In this document: piece by piece, positions 6,540-14,752 of the stretch
Position numbering within the stretch: the first letter of the stretch is position 1
How the letters are laid out: every line of letters begins with the position of its first letter
Assembly: GCA_017935045.1 (NCBI GenBank)
Contig: JAGBIJ010000044.1
Span: 1-42,160 of the forward strand
Length of the DNA: 42,160 nt
Reading direction: 5' to 3'
Source of the DNA: Muribaculaceae bacterium
Lineage (GTDB): Bacteria > Bacteroidota > Bacteroidia > Bacteroidales > Muribaculaceae
Notes under the pieces: generated by a model
Databases searched by the model: none
What the model was told of the DNA's origin: nothing
What the model saw: only the letters and a program-made list of their open reading frames with translations
Position numbers and translations under genes: made by a program

Positions 6540-9296
6540 TTAATGCTTTACCATTTTAGAGTAGAGTTTGAAGAGGTGTTCGAGGCGTTCTTCGTCGGAG
6601 GTGAAGGGCTCGGGGCGGTAGATGCGTTCCACGGCGAGGTCGAGCTGCCGGTGGGCCTCTCGCAGTTCCTCCGGCATGGATTCCGGATTATACATTTCGC
6701 CGAGTGTCATGTCAAAGTTTTCGTCGCGAATATTGAGAATGTTCTGTGCAAGACGTTCCAGTTCCTCTTTTTGAACTGTTGTCAGCTTCGGGAAGGGGAA
6801 GGTGTTATAGCAGAGAGTTGCTGAATAGCGAATTCGTGTTTCTAATGAGCCACCAACAGCTTTCACCCACAGATTGTGCATCTTGGAAGTAAGCAACGCA
6901 AACAACCATTTCTCGGCATCATAGATTGCAAAGGCAAGATTAGATACGACAGTGTTTTTATCTACATATCCTATTGGAAAATAAACACGACGTTCTGAAG
7001 ATACCGAAGGGACAATTATGGCTTCCGTTGGTCGATACGCTCTCTGTACAAACATATGAGGCCTATTAGCATAGGCTTGTGTGCTTGGGGCATTACTCGC
7101 TACACGCTCAGAAGCCACAGCATTTAAGCGAGCTTTGATTTCGGGTACAGCGTTTGCCAATTTAATATTTTCTGGAGTGTCCTCAATCCACAAGCAATAT
7201 CTTTCAACATCTTGCAAAAGTTCCTGAGAACCCATATATCTTTTTACGAAATGAGAAACTTCAGGATACTGCTCTCTAATTTTATCAGCAATATCTCGCT
7301 CAAAAATAAGGTGCCCTCCGTCTCTTGGCATACTTCCAAAAAGAACTTCTGGCATACCTTTAGGAACCTTAGTTGCCTTTGGTACGATTATAGATTCTCC
7401 ATCGGTTAGATACGGATTTATAGATTTGACTTTTTTCTCTGTATGAGAAGATTCTATAAATAGTCTCTTTTCTGAATTGTCTTTGTTTTGAACTCCAATG
7501 ATAGCAACCGTCACTGTTGCATTGTACTTTGCATTATTGCTCCACTTAAAAGAAGTGCGAGCAAAGAAGATTTCTTCGCCAAGGTCAAATATTGGTTTCC
7601 AAAGCATAGCCACTTGTTCACCTTGACTAATCGAATTTGTAGTAACAAAGGCATATTTGGCATTAGTACCTTTGATATATTTTGCCCCTTTCCAAAACCA
7701 TGCAGCGATATAATCAACCGTCTTAGCTACACCAGTTCCATTCATGGCAATTTGCATATCCGCTTTCTGTGATTCATCTTGCAGTTTGCTGCCGAGGTAC
7801 GGCGGATTCCCCATTATGTAGACTTCATTCCTGGGAGTATGGGGGCATACGGTATCCCAATCGAGGCGGCAGGCATTACCACAAACTATTTGGCCGGAGG
7901 GTTTCAAGGGCAATGTATCGGGTTGCACTCCGAAAGCGTCGCGGAACCTCACGTTCATCTGATGTTCGGCGAGCCAAAGGGAGAGCGTTGCCGTATCGCA
8001 GGCATATTCGTCAAGCTCGATGCCATAGAACTGTGTCAGACTGATGCCTGACATCGGCAAAATAGCGATGTTGGCTATATCGCGCATAGCCTGCCATATA
8101 CGAATCTCTAATTCGCGCAGACGCTTGTAGGTGATGATAAGAAAGTTGCCGCTGCCGCAAGCAGGGTCAAAAAACTTGATGTTGGCGAGGCGCCCCAGAA
8201 GATTGCGAAGCCGCTGCGTAGCGCGGTCGGGATGTATCCTCTTGGCAATCTTTTCTCGTGCTTCGGCTTTTGCAGCTTCAAATTCTTCTTCAAGATAGTC
8301 GAGAAACAGCGGGCAAATTACTTTCTCAATGTTAGGGACTGATGTGTAGTGCATACCCAGTCCGGCGCGTTGTTCAGGCGTTACTACAGCCTGAATCATC
8401 GAGCCGAAAATATCGGGATTAATATTCTTCCAATCGTATTCACCGCAGTTGAGTATCAATGTGCGTGCGCGTCGCGAAAGGTGGGGAATCGGGTAACGCT
8501 CTTTGAAAAGGCCGCCGTTGACATATGGAAATACCTTGTAAAGATCCGGGATGGTATCGAACACGGCTGAGTCTTTTGTCGACATCGCGAGGAAAGCACG
8601 GTCGATAAACTCTCCGAGGTCGGAGCCGTCCTCTTTGGTATGAGTTTTGAGCGTGTTTGTAAACAGGTTTTCCTCGGGGAAAAGCCCTGTGTCTTCGGCA
8701 AAGAAACAGAAAAGCAGACGCGACATGAATACGTTGAGCTCATGAACGGTCTGCGGGTCGCGGATATTGTTATAGCGGCGAATATCGTCAAAGAGCTTAG
8801 CCATCAGTTCGGCAGACTTGACATCGGCCTCCGCCTCCTCAGAGAACTGAATCTTTTCGATGCCGGCAAGCGGGGTGAAAAATTCAAAGTCTTTCCAGAG
8901 CAAGTCAATGCTGTTCTCGTACCAATCGTTAATTTTGGGGTCGTAAGCCACAACCTTGACACCATCACTGACCACGAAAAGGCGGGGAAGCCGTTTTGCA
9001 ATTTTAGGTTCCTCGCGCATGGCGTTGATTTCATCATAGGAAGTCGAAATATCGGTACCATCGGCAATCGGTCGATAAGCAAGCACACAACTAAGAGCCT
9101 TAACGAGAATCGTGCGTCCATCCTTGGCTAAATTCCCGGCACCCTCTTTTGTGCGGCGCACCTGACCGTCGCCCCAGTCAGCGAAAATCCGCAACAATTC
9201 ATAGACAAACTCATCGGCTGACGAGCCGCGTTGCCCAAGTAGTTCAAGCGCTTCAGTTGCCCCTACGTGCGAGAATGTCTTTGTTTTCTTAGCCAT
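6540..9296 (-). CDS. MmeI-like class I SAM-dependent DNA methyltransferase
   Basis: From ATG 9296 the protein has 918 residues. The N-terminal part (about 1-330) resembles the MmeI N and helical spacer domains (LPRLFVVSDG at 103-112; LLFCFFAEDTGLF at 194-206). Motif I FFDPACGSGNF is at 375-385 and the catalytic motif IV NPPY at 497-500, both gamma-class N6-adenine type, followed by a target-recognition region and a C-terminal helical domain. I see no convincing D-ExK nuclease site in the N-terminal region, so it is probably modification-only. The frame is open to ATG 9443, but 9296 is chosen because AAGGA lies five bases before it and the intervening RNA folds into a hairpin. It is the first gene of the six-gene operon. 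Confidence 0.85.
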   Translation of the reverse strand: MAKKTKTFSHVGATEALELLGQRGSSADEFVYELLRIFADWGDGQVRRTKEGAGNLAKDGRTILVKALSCVLAYRPIADGTDISTSYDEINAMREEPKIAKRLPRLFVVSDGVKVVAYDPKINDWYENSIDLLWKDFEFFTPLAGIEKIQFSEEAEADVKSAELMAKLFDDIRRYNNIRDPQTVHELNVFMSRLLFCFFAEDTGLFPEENLFTNTLKTHTKEDGSDLGEFIDRAFLAMSTKDSAVFDTIPDLYKVFPYVNGGLFKERYPIPHLSRRARTLILNCGEYDWKNINPDIFGSMIQAVVTPEQRAGLGMHYTSVPNIEKVICPLFLDYLEEEFEAAKAEAREKIAKRIHPDRATQRLRNLLGRLANIKFFDPACGSGNFLIITYKRLRELEIRIWQAMRDIANIAILPMSGISLTQFYGIELDEYACDTATLSLWLAEHQMNVRFRDAFGVQPDTLPLKPSGQIVCGNACRLDWDTVCPHTPRNEVYIMGNPPYLGSKLQDESQKADMQIAMNGTGVAKTVDYIAAWFWKGAKYIKGTNAKYAFVTTNSISQGEQVAMLWKPIFDLGEEIFFARTSFKWSNNAKYNATVTVAIIGVQNKDNSEKRLFIESSHTEKKVKSINPYLTDGESIIVPKATKVPKGMPEVLFGSMPRDGGHLIFERDIADKIREQYPEVSHFVKRYMGSQELLQDVERYCLWIEDTPENIKLANAVPEIKARLNAVASERVASNAPSTQAYANRPHMFVQRAYRPTEAIIVPSVSSERRVYFPIGYVDKNTVVSNLAFAIYDAEKWLFALLTSKMHNLWVKAVGGSLETRIRYSATLCYNTFPFPKLTTVQKEELERLAQNILNIRDENFDMTLGEMYNPESMPEELREAHRQLDLAVERIYRPEPFTSDEERLEHLFKLYSKMVKH

Positions 9297-9459
9297 GATG
9301 TCCTTAAATATGGAAAAGAAAGAAACTCCAGCGTAGCTATGCGAGGCCGACCAAAGCCTTAAAGCGACTACGTTGGAGTTTCCAATGTTTTTGGTTACGG
9401 CTTCCGCCGTTATGTCGTTGTGATATTCTTGGTCATTTCGCATACTACTGCTTAATATG
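9297..9459 (-). promoter_or_regulatory. Structured leader upstream of the methyltransferase
   Basis: Bases 9322-9336 pair with 9368-9382 (15 positions, one mismatch), enclosing a smaller stem (AGGC 9344-9347 with GCCT 9356-9359). This lies between the presumed promoter (9460-9467) and the chosen ATG at 9296. If translated from ATG 9443 the same bases would give a 49-residue extension with no recognisable domain. The hairpin and the good ribosome-binding site at the inner ATG favour a 5' UTR. It could control expression of a potentially toxic operon. Confidence 0.45.
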
Positions 9460-9467
9460 CAAAGTTA
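9460..9467 (-). promoter_or_regulatory. Candidate -7 element for the six-gene operon
   Basis: The minus strand reads TAACTTTG, a match to the Bacteroidota -7 consensus TAnnTTTG. No good TTTG -33 element is found at 19-21 bp upstream; the nearest is a TTTA at 17 bp. Transcription would start near 9453-9456 and give a leader of about 160 nt to ATG 9296. Confidence 0.45.
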
Positions 9468-9788
9468 GCTATTTTTCGCGAGATTAAAGGTATGCAATCC
9501 TAAAAATCTGCGAATTGATTCGATTAAACTATGGTTTTTGACATATCTTCCCAGTAATATACATCTCATCAAGCGGCTTGTTGGATGCTTCAAGGATGTT
9601 TGTTTGAGAGAACTTCAAATGCTATTGATGGAATATAGGTTCGGTAAAAAGGCACAAATCGGCGCAGTTAAAGATCTCTAACGAATGGCAAATATTTCAA
9701 ATCCATTTGCTCCGGCTTGCCGCCATCTTACCCAAAAGTACACTATTAGTACACTACAATCTATAGATATTGCTGAGAATCAGGATAG
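9468..9788. other. Intergenic region with a short direct repeat
   Basis: No supported gene is visible between the defence-like operon promoter and the stop of the small lipoprotein-like ORF. A direct repeat AGTACACTA occurs at 9737-9745 and 9748-9756, two bases apart. The stretch separates the defence-like operon from the RHS locus. No integrase, tRNA or tRNA fragment is recognised. Confidence 0.45.
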
Positions 9789-9944
9789 TTACAGGTGTAC
9801 ATAGAAATTGTCCAGATAACACACTGCTAACATCGGATTTACAACCGCGCTGTAATTAGCGTTGATTCCGTCAATACGGGAATGGCACCCCGTTGACGTG
9901 CTAAGTAAAACCATAATTCCTATGGCTATCAATAGATGTTTCAT
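9789..9944 (-). CDS. Small 51-aa lipoprotein-like protein
   Basis: A short frame begins MKHLLIAIGIMVLLSTSTGC, a basic start, a hydrophobic core and a cysteine at residue 20 preceded by STG. This is a plausible but imperfect lipobox because the -3 residue is Ser rather than Leu. The remaining 31 residues (HSRIDGINANYSAVV and on) match nothing I know. It starts 52 nt after the stop of the 391-aa gene, on the same strand, and is probably the last gene of the RHS operon. A membrane-anchored mini-protein after a toxin gene could be an immunity or accessory factor. The same start pattern could arise by chance, so confidence is moderate. Confidence 0.5.
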   Translation of the reverse strand: MKHLLIAIGIMVLLSTSTGCHSRIDGINANYSAVVNPMLAVCYLDNFYVHL

Positions 9945-9996
9945 TTTATCTCTTGTATTGAGTAGTCTTTGTACGTTTCAGAAGCAGTCAGTCACT

Positions 9997-11172
9997 TCAG
10001 TAGCGCGTGACAGAGCTGTGCCACCGGTCTTTCGGCGTCGGGCTGTACTCTATTTCAAGCATTTCCTTTGCTACAAGCGCGTCATAGCCCATTGGCTTGC
10101 AGTTAGCTACGCCTTTCATATTGAGCCACTTTTCGGGAGGAAGCAAAGAGTCCTTTTCGATTCCCAGCAAATCATAAAATTCATCTACGCTCATCTCGCT
10201 GCAGCCATATCTGCTATCGATATATAAATCAAACCGCTTCTGCTTACCCGGTCGGAGCTGCAACTCAGACTTATCAAAGTCACTGTCTGTATCGCGTCTG
10301 AACAGAAAAGGCCCTATGCTCAGATAATCATTCAAGTGGTTCACACTCTGAAATCTATTGACCGTGCCTGAAATCAGCTCTATATTTGAAATGTCAGGAA
10401 ATATGGCGCTTCTGTCCAACGGCAAAGCACCGAAGGGCATACGTATCTTACCGGCCCGGCAGCCTTTTCTGTTGCTGTATCTCTTTTTGCCAACTTGCAG
10501 CGTACCGAAGCCGTCGACCTCAAGGTCATATATTTCTATTACCGGTCTGTCAAGCAGCGGACTACTACATTCCACCTGCAGCCGATTGCCTCCTATTGTA
10601 ATTGTCACTGTCCTGTCCGGAGAGTCACTGAACTTATAAACCAGCGGCATCTCTTTGACTTCGCCGCTGCAGATTTTGTCAAACAAGAGTTTTCTGTTGA
10701 AATCCTCCATCAGTCCGGCACTGCCTGCCACATCTATCGTGTCGAGCTGTATAAGCAGCCTCGGACCGACCCAGGGCTTTGAGTGCAACGACGAATCCCT
10801 AAACATTGTCTCATCCATATACAAAAAGTCTTCTTCAGGATAATAATACGCCGTATCCGTCCGAAAAGGGCTCAACCTGTCCAGATACTGAAGATCCGAA
10901 GGCTTTTGCACCAGCGCAGAGTCGCGGAATACGATTATGTTATCGGATACAAATCGGTATTTCTTGGTTCTAAAGGCATGCGTGCGACTATTCATGCAGA
11001 GTTTCAGGACAGAATCACTGTCAATCCGCACATCTCTTGCGCATCCTCCGTAGTCATTATATACGCAGAAAGTCTTGCCTGCGGGGAATCCGGACCGGAC
11101 TCCCTTAGACAAAGAATCCGGACAAAAGACTAATACCGCCACGAGGCATATATATAGCAATATCAATTTCAT
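9997..11172 (-). CDS. Secreted 391-aa protein downstream of the RHS toxin
   Basis: The N terminus (MKLILLYICLVAVLVFCPDS) is a signal peptide or anchor, so the product should be periplasmic or membrane-attached. The rest is beta-rich, with several Cys residues and no family I recognise. It begins 69 nt after the stop of the RHS toxin gene on the same strand, the usual place for an immunity gene. A periplasmic immunity protein would make sense if the toxin acts outside the cytoplasm. The length is large for an immunity protein, so a general accessory factor of the RHS locus is an alternative. Confidence 0.65.
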   Translation of the reverse strand: MKLILLYICLVAVLVFCPDSLSKGVRSGFPAGKTFCVYNDYGGCARDVRIDSDSVLKLCMNSRTHAFRTKKYRFVSDNIIVFRDSALVQKPSDLQYLDRLSPFRTDTAYYYPEEDFLYMDETMFRDSSLHSKPWVGPRLLIQLDTIDVAGSAGLMEDFNRKLLFDKICSGEVKEMPLVYKFSDSPDRTVTITIGGNRLQVECSSPLLDRPVIEIYDLEVDGFGTLQVGKKRYSNRKGCRAGKIRMPFGALPLDRSAIFPDISNIELISGTVNRFQSVNHLNDYLSIGPFLFRRDTDSDFDKSELQLRPGKQKRFDLYIDSRYGCSEMSVDEFYDLLGIEKDSLLPPEKWLNMKGVANCKPMGYDALVAKEMLEIEYSPTPKDRWHSSVTRY

Positions 11173-11241
11173 AATTCAAGTCTTATATCACTTTAAGCGA
11201 AATGTTAAGGTCGTAAGTATATTATTGATTATCTAACGATA

Positions 11242-14200
11242 TTATGGCAAATTTTTGTATCTTAATTCTTGCCTCCATATACCATTTTTAAAGACTGGTG
11301 TAGGAAAATTCCTAATCAATGCTGGTGTTATCTTATTAATATCGTAAATATATTTATATGAAAATAATCCGCTTTCAATAATTGGCTTATAAGTAGATAT
11401 TTTGTCATCTAAATATACCTGATATTTCAGTTTTCCATATACGGAGAATTGAGCTTTATATGCATCAACTTCATTTTCAATGCCAAATTTCGAAGGATAA
11501 TTTTGTCCAATCGGTATAGTTATTTCATTTCTGGCCACTTGCCCACCATGTCGGTTTTCATGAATTGTATCTTCAAACCCATTGCTGTTCATTACTATAA
11601 CCTGATGTCCGTTTTCATTTAAATCAGATAATGCATAGGTTTCTGATGAATCATTGCCTTGAGAATAATGACAAAGCCGATACTCTCTATACGGATCATT
11701 CGACATATCATTAATGTCTTGAATGGATTTATCTAATTGAATAAGACGCTCCTGAATATCATGCCCCGGTTTACTATTATTAATAGAATTGTTTGCTTTA
11801 GAAATCGAAGCAATTGTAATTAAACATAATTTGATTAATGCCGATTCATCTTTAGAGCCGTCATTAAAATACATGCCTGTTGGGTCGGTAAGGAGGATCG
11901 GGTTTGCGGCGCAGTAGAGGTATGGGGAGAGGGGCTCGTACTGGGTCGAGCAGGGGTCGGGGCTTAGGAATCGGCCGAGCTGCGGGTCGTAGAGGCGGGC
12001 GTGGAAGTCGTAGAGGTTCAGGGCGTGCATGCGTTCCAGCTCCTTGCCGGAGTACAGCCGGCTCTCCTGGCCCTGCATCGAGGCCCACGGTAGCCCGTAA
12101 GGGTAGTAGCCCGTGACGTTGTCATACCACATCCCCTTCTCCACGGCCGCCGGGTTCGTGGTCTTCTGGTTCCCCTGCGTCCACGTGGCCCGCACATTGC
12201 CCTGGTAATCCTTTATCTCCGCCGTATGCCGTCCGTCGGCTCCGAGCCATCCCGCGCTGTGGCGCATGCGCTCGAAGGCTCCGTCGGCGTACTCGAAGTC
12301 CCCGCACCATTCGCGGCGCGAGCTCTCCCGGTATTCCGGCGGATTCTGTCCCAGATCGCCGCTGCCCCAGCCGCCTCCGACAGGAAGCACGGGCTTTATC
12401 TCGTCCACGCCCCACGAACGGCACAGAAGCGTTCCGTCGGCGTCGTAGGTATAGCGCGCGTGGCCGCCGCCTGCCCAGATGTCGGAGGGCAGGCCCAGGA
12501 CATTGTACTGTATGGAGCGGATGTCTTTGTTATGGTCGGCCGTGAGACGCCCCATGGCGTCATACTCGTATTCGGCCGCCTTATCTTCTCCGTCGGCGAA
12601 GTCGTTGGCCTCGGCATAGGCGGGGTCCTCCACGGCGTCCGTGACCTTGACAAGTCTGTTGCCCTGATACTGCAGCGTAAGGTCGTCGAGCAGTCCGTAA
12701 TAATAGTTCATGGCCCGCGCCCCGAGCGCTCCTGCCGCCGGGCCCGACCGCTTGTCGAGCAGTCCGTGGCGCTTGACGGACGTCACGTTGCCGCAGGCGT
12801 CATAGGCGTACGAAGCGCTGAAATCGGGGCTGCGGTGTACGTCGGGAGCCGTCATGCCCGGACTGCCCAGAGAGCGCACGACGCGCGCCGTCTCGGTATA
12901 GCGGGCATCCGTGAGGCGGCCTCCGTCGTAAGTGTAGGAGTAGCATGCCTCCACCCCTTCGCGCAGAGAGGCCAGATATGGGCTCGTGGCCGTGTACAGA
13001 GAGAAGGCCTGCCCCGAGATCTGGCCTGCCATATATCCTTTCGTGCCGTCGGGGCGCGTCTCGCGGTACAGGGTCTGGCAGAACGGGCCGCTGGCTATGG
13101 AGCGCAGCGCGCCCTGCGGGGTGTAGGCGTAATCAATAGGGAGCATGCCGTCGAGCAGCACGCTGCGGCACAGGCGCCCCATCGCGTCATAGCTGTTTTG
13201 CGTCAGGGCGGTCCACTGGCCTCCGTTTATCCTTATGCGCTCGCTTACGGGCATCAGATTGCAGTCATAGCTGTATTCGCGTTCCACGCTCAGCGTCGTG
13301 TCGGGGCTTTCATGCCGTGTAAAGACGCGCAGCGGCCTTCCGTCGAACGAGAGGGAGAGCGCGCAGAGATCGGAGCCGCCCAGATGGTTGGCCGTACGTG
13401 TCTGTATCAGGCGTCCGCTGGAGTCGTAGTAGAAGGCCGACACTATCAGCCGTGACTTGCCGTCGGGAGCAATTACGCGGCGTACGGCTCCGGTGGGCTT
13501 GCCGCGCGACTTGAGCGAGTCGCCCTTGCCGCCGCATCCGGAGACGGCGCCGTATGCCAGAGAGGCGGACAGCTCCGGGAAAAGCGACAGGAAAGAGTAG
13601 TCGTCGTAGAAATCGGCGGCCAGGCAATCCTGCTGCGTCTGCCAGCTGCGGACTATGGAATATCCGAAAATCGTATTGTCCGCCTCTCCCGTGAAGGAGG
13701 TGCGCCACATTCCGGCCATGGCGGCCACCGGTTCGCCGGAGGCCACGTGCATGGTGCCGCGGTATGCCGGACGCCCCTGTCTGTCGTAGGTCTGATAAGC
13801 CATGATTCTGCCCCGGGCCTGTATCAGGTCCTGCGACAGGACCGGCTTGCCCGTTGGGGTGGAGGCCAGCACGGTCGAGCCGCCGCCCGGGACGGACACC
13901 TTGTTCAGATTGCCGCGATAGTCGTATTCGTACAGATGGCACGAGGCAAGCAGCGAAGGATCGGAAAGCCTGAGGACGGTGCCTGACGACAACTGCGAGG
14001 ATGCTGCCGGCGAGAGGGCGGCGCGCAGAAAGCCGTAGTCGTCGTAGACATAGTACGTGTCGCGCGTCTGGCCGGACGCGGTCACGAGGCGCGAGAGCCT
14101 GCGGCGTCCCAGGAAGTCGGCGAAAACGATGACCGACTCGCCGTCCTCGTCGGTGGTGCGCGTGACAGACAGTATGCCGGCCTTGTGGAATCCGTGTGCG

Positions 14201-14733
14201 CGCACCGTGTCGCCGGAAATGTCGAGATTTCGGCACGCGTACAGCCCGGAGGTCCGGTTGAAAGTATATTCCGTCCTTACGCCCGGCGCCTGCTGCCAGG
14301 CCTGGCCAGGCCGGCGCGTCTCCACGGGCCGCCCCGAAGGAGACAGCTCGTAGATGGAATAAGTATATGCATACGCAGGCTCGGCGTAACCGTCAGCGAG
14401 CTGCGAGAGAGGCGTGAACGAAGCCATGCGGTCGGCGCACGGGGCGGCCATCCACTGTCGCACGGCGCGTCCGCGGCTGTCATACTCGGTGTAGTCGGCC
14501 AGTCCGGGACGGGAGCCGCCTCGTGCAGCCCCGACGGTCTGCACAAGCCGCCCCAGGCCATCGAAATATCGGACCGACACCGGCACCGAGTCCTGCGTAC
14601 GGATGGCTGTCACGGCCTGCGACGGCGTGTACTCCGCCGTCCAGTTCAGCCCGCTGCCGAAATCCCCGCCTGAAACGCCGAGACACACGAAAAGCGCTGT
14701 CGCTATTGCGAGATATATTCTGTATTTAGTCAT
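11242..14733 (-). CDS. RHS-repeat polymorphic toxin with HExxH C-terminal domain
   Basis: A signal peptide (residues 1-23) is followed by about 900 residues of YD/RHS repeats and the classic core end, ARLYDPQLGRFLSPDP to LLTDPTG (about 915-955). The last 208 residues differ sharply: the coding DNA changes from GC-rich to AT-rich at about 11880, and the domain holds HENRH (codons at 11548-11562) followed by ENEVDAYKAQF. This arrangement fits a zincin, HExxH plus a downstream glutamate. RHS proteins encase and release such C-terminal toxins after cleavage near the DPxG motif. The gene starts 19 nt after the preceding RHS-family gene. A metallopeptidase toxin is well supported by motif; its target is unknown. 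Confidence 0.82.
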   Translation of the reverse strand: MTKYRIYLAIATALFVCLGVSGGDFGSGLNWTAEYTPSQAVTAIRTQDSVPVSVRYFDGLGRLVQTVGAARGGSRPGLADYTEYDSRGRAVRQWMAAPCADRMASFTPLSQLADGYAEPAYAYTYSIYELSPSGRPVETRRPGQAWQQAPGVRTEYTFNRTSGLYACRNLDISGDTVRAHGFHKAGILSVTRTTDEDGESVIVFADFLGRRRLSRLVTASGQTRDTYYVYDDYGFLRAALSPAASSQLSSGTVLRLSDPSLLASCHLYEYDYRGNLNKVSVPGGGSTVLASTPTGKPVLSQDLIQARGRIMAYQTYDRQGRPAYRGTMHVASGEPVAAMAGMWRTSFTGEADNTIFGYSIVRSWQTQQDCLAADFYDDYSFLSLFPELSASLAYGAVSGCGGKGDSLKSRGKPTGAVRRVIAPDGKSRLIVSAFYYDSSGRLIQTRTANHLGGSDLCALSLSFDGRPLRVFTRHESPDTTLSVEREYSYDCNLMPVSERIRINGGQWTALTQNSYDAMGRLCRSVLLDGMLPIDYAYTPQGALRSIASGPFCQTLYRETRPDGTKGYMAGQISGQAFSLYTATSPYLASLREGVEACYSYTYDGGRLTDARYTETARVVRSLGSPGMTAPDVHRSPDFSASYAYDACGNVTSVKRHGLLDKRSGPAAGALGARAMNYYYGLLDDLTLQYQGNRLVKVTDAVEDPAYAEANDFADGEDKAAEYEYDAMGRLTADHNKDIRSIQYNVLGLPSDIWAGGGHARYTYDADGTLLCRSWGVDEIKPVLPVGGGWGSGDLGQNPPEYRESSRREWCGDFEYADGAFERMRHSAGWLGADGRHTAEIKDYQGNVRATWTQGNQKTTNPAAVEKGMWYDNVTGYYPYGLPWASMQGQESRLYSGKELERMHALNLYDFHARLYDPQLGRFLSPDPCSTQYEPLSPYLYCAANPILLTDPTGMYFNDGSKDESALIKLCLITIASISKANNSINNSKPGHDIQERLIQLDKSIQDINDMSNDPYREYRLCHYSQGNDSSETYALSDLNENGHQVIVMNSNGFEDTIHENRHGGQVARNEITIPIGQNYPSKFGIENEVDAYKAQFSVYGKLKYQVYLDDKISTYKPIIESGLFSYKYIYDINKITPALIRNFPTPVFKNGIWRQELRYKNLP

Positions 14734-14752
14734 AGCTCTGATATTTTAACGG

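Noticed and set aside
9297-9443. 49-residue N-terminal extension of the methyltransferase
   Set aside because: The internal ATG at 9296 has a good AAGGA site, and the extra region is dominated by an RNA hairpin and matches no domain.
12226-13455. 409-codon plus-strand frame opposite the RHS toxin gene
   Set aside because: It is a shadow of the GC-rich repeat coding strand with no recognisable domain.
13310-14236. 308-codon minus-strand frame inside the RHS toxin gene
   Set aside because: It is the same strand in another frame, rich in Arg and His, with no domain; an overlap artefact of GC-rich DNA.
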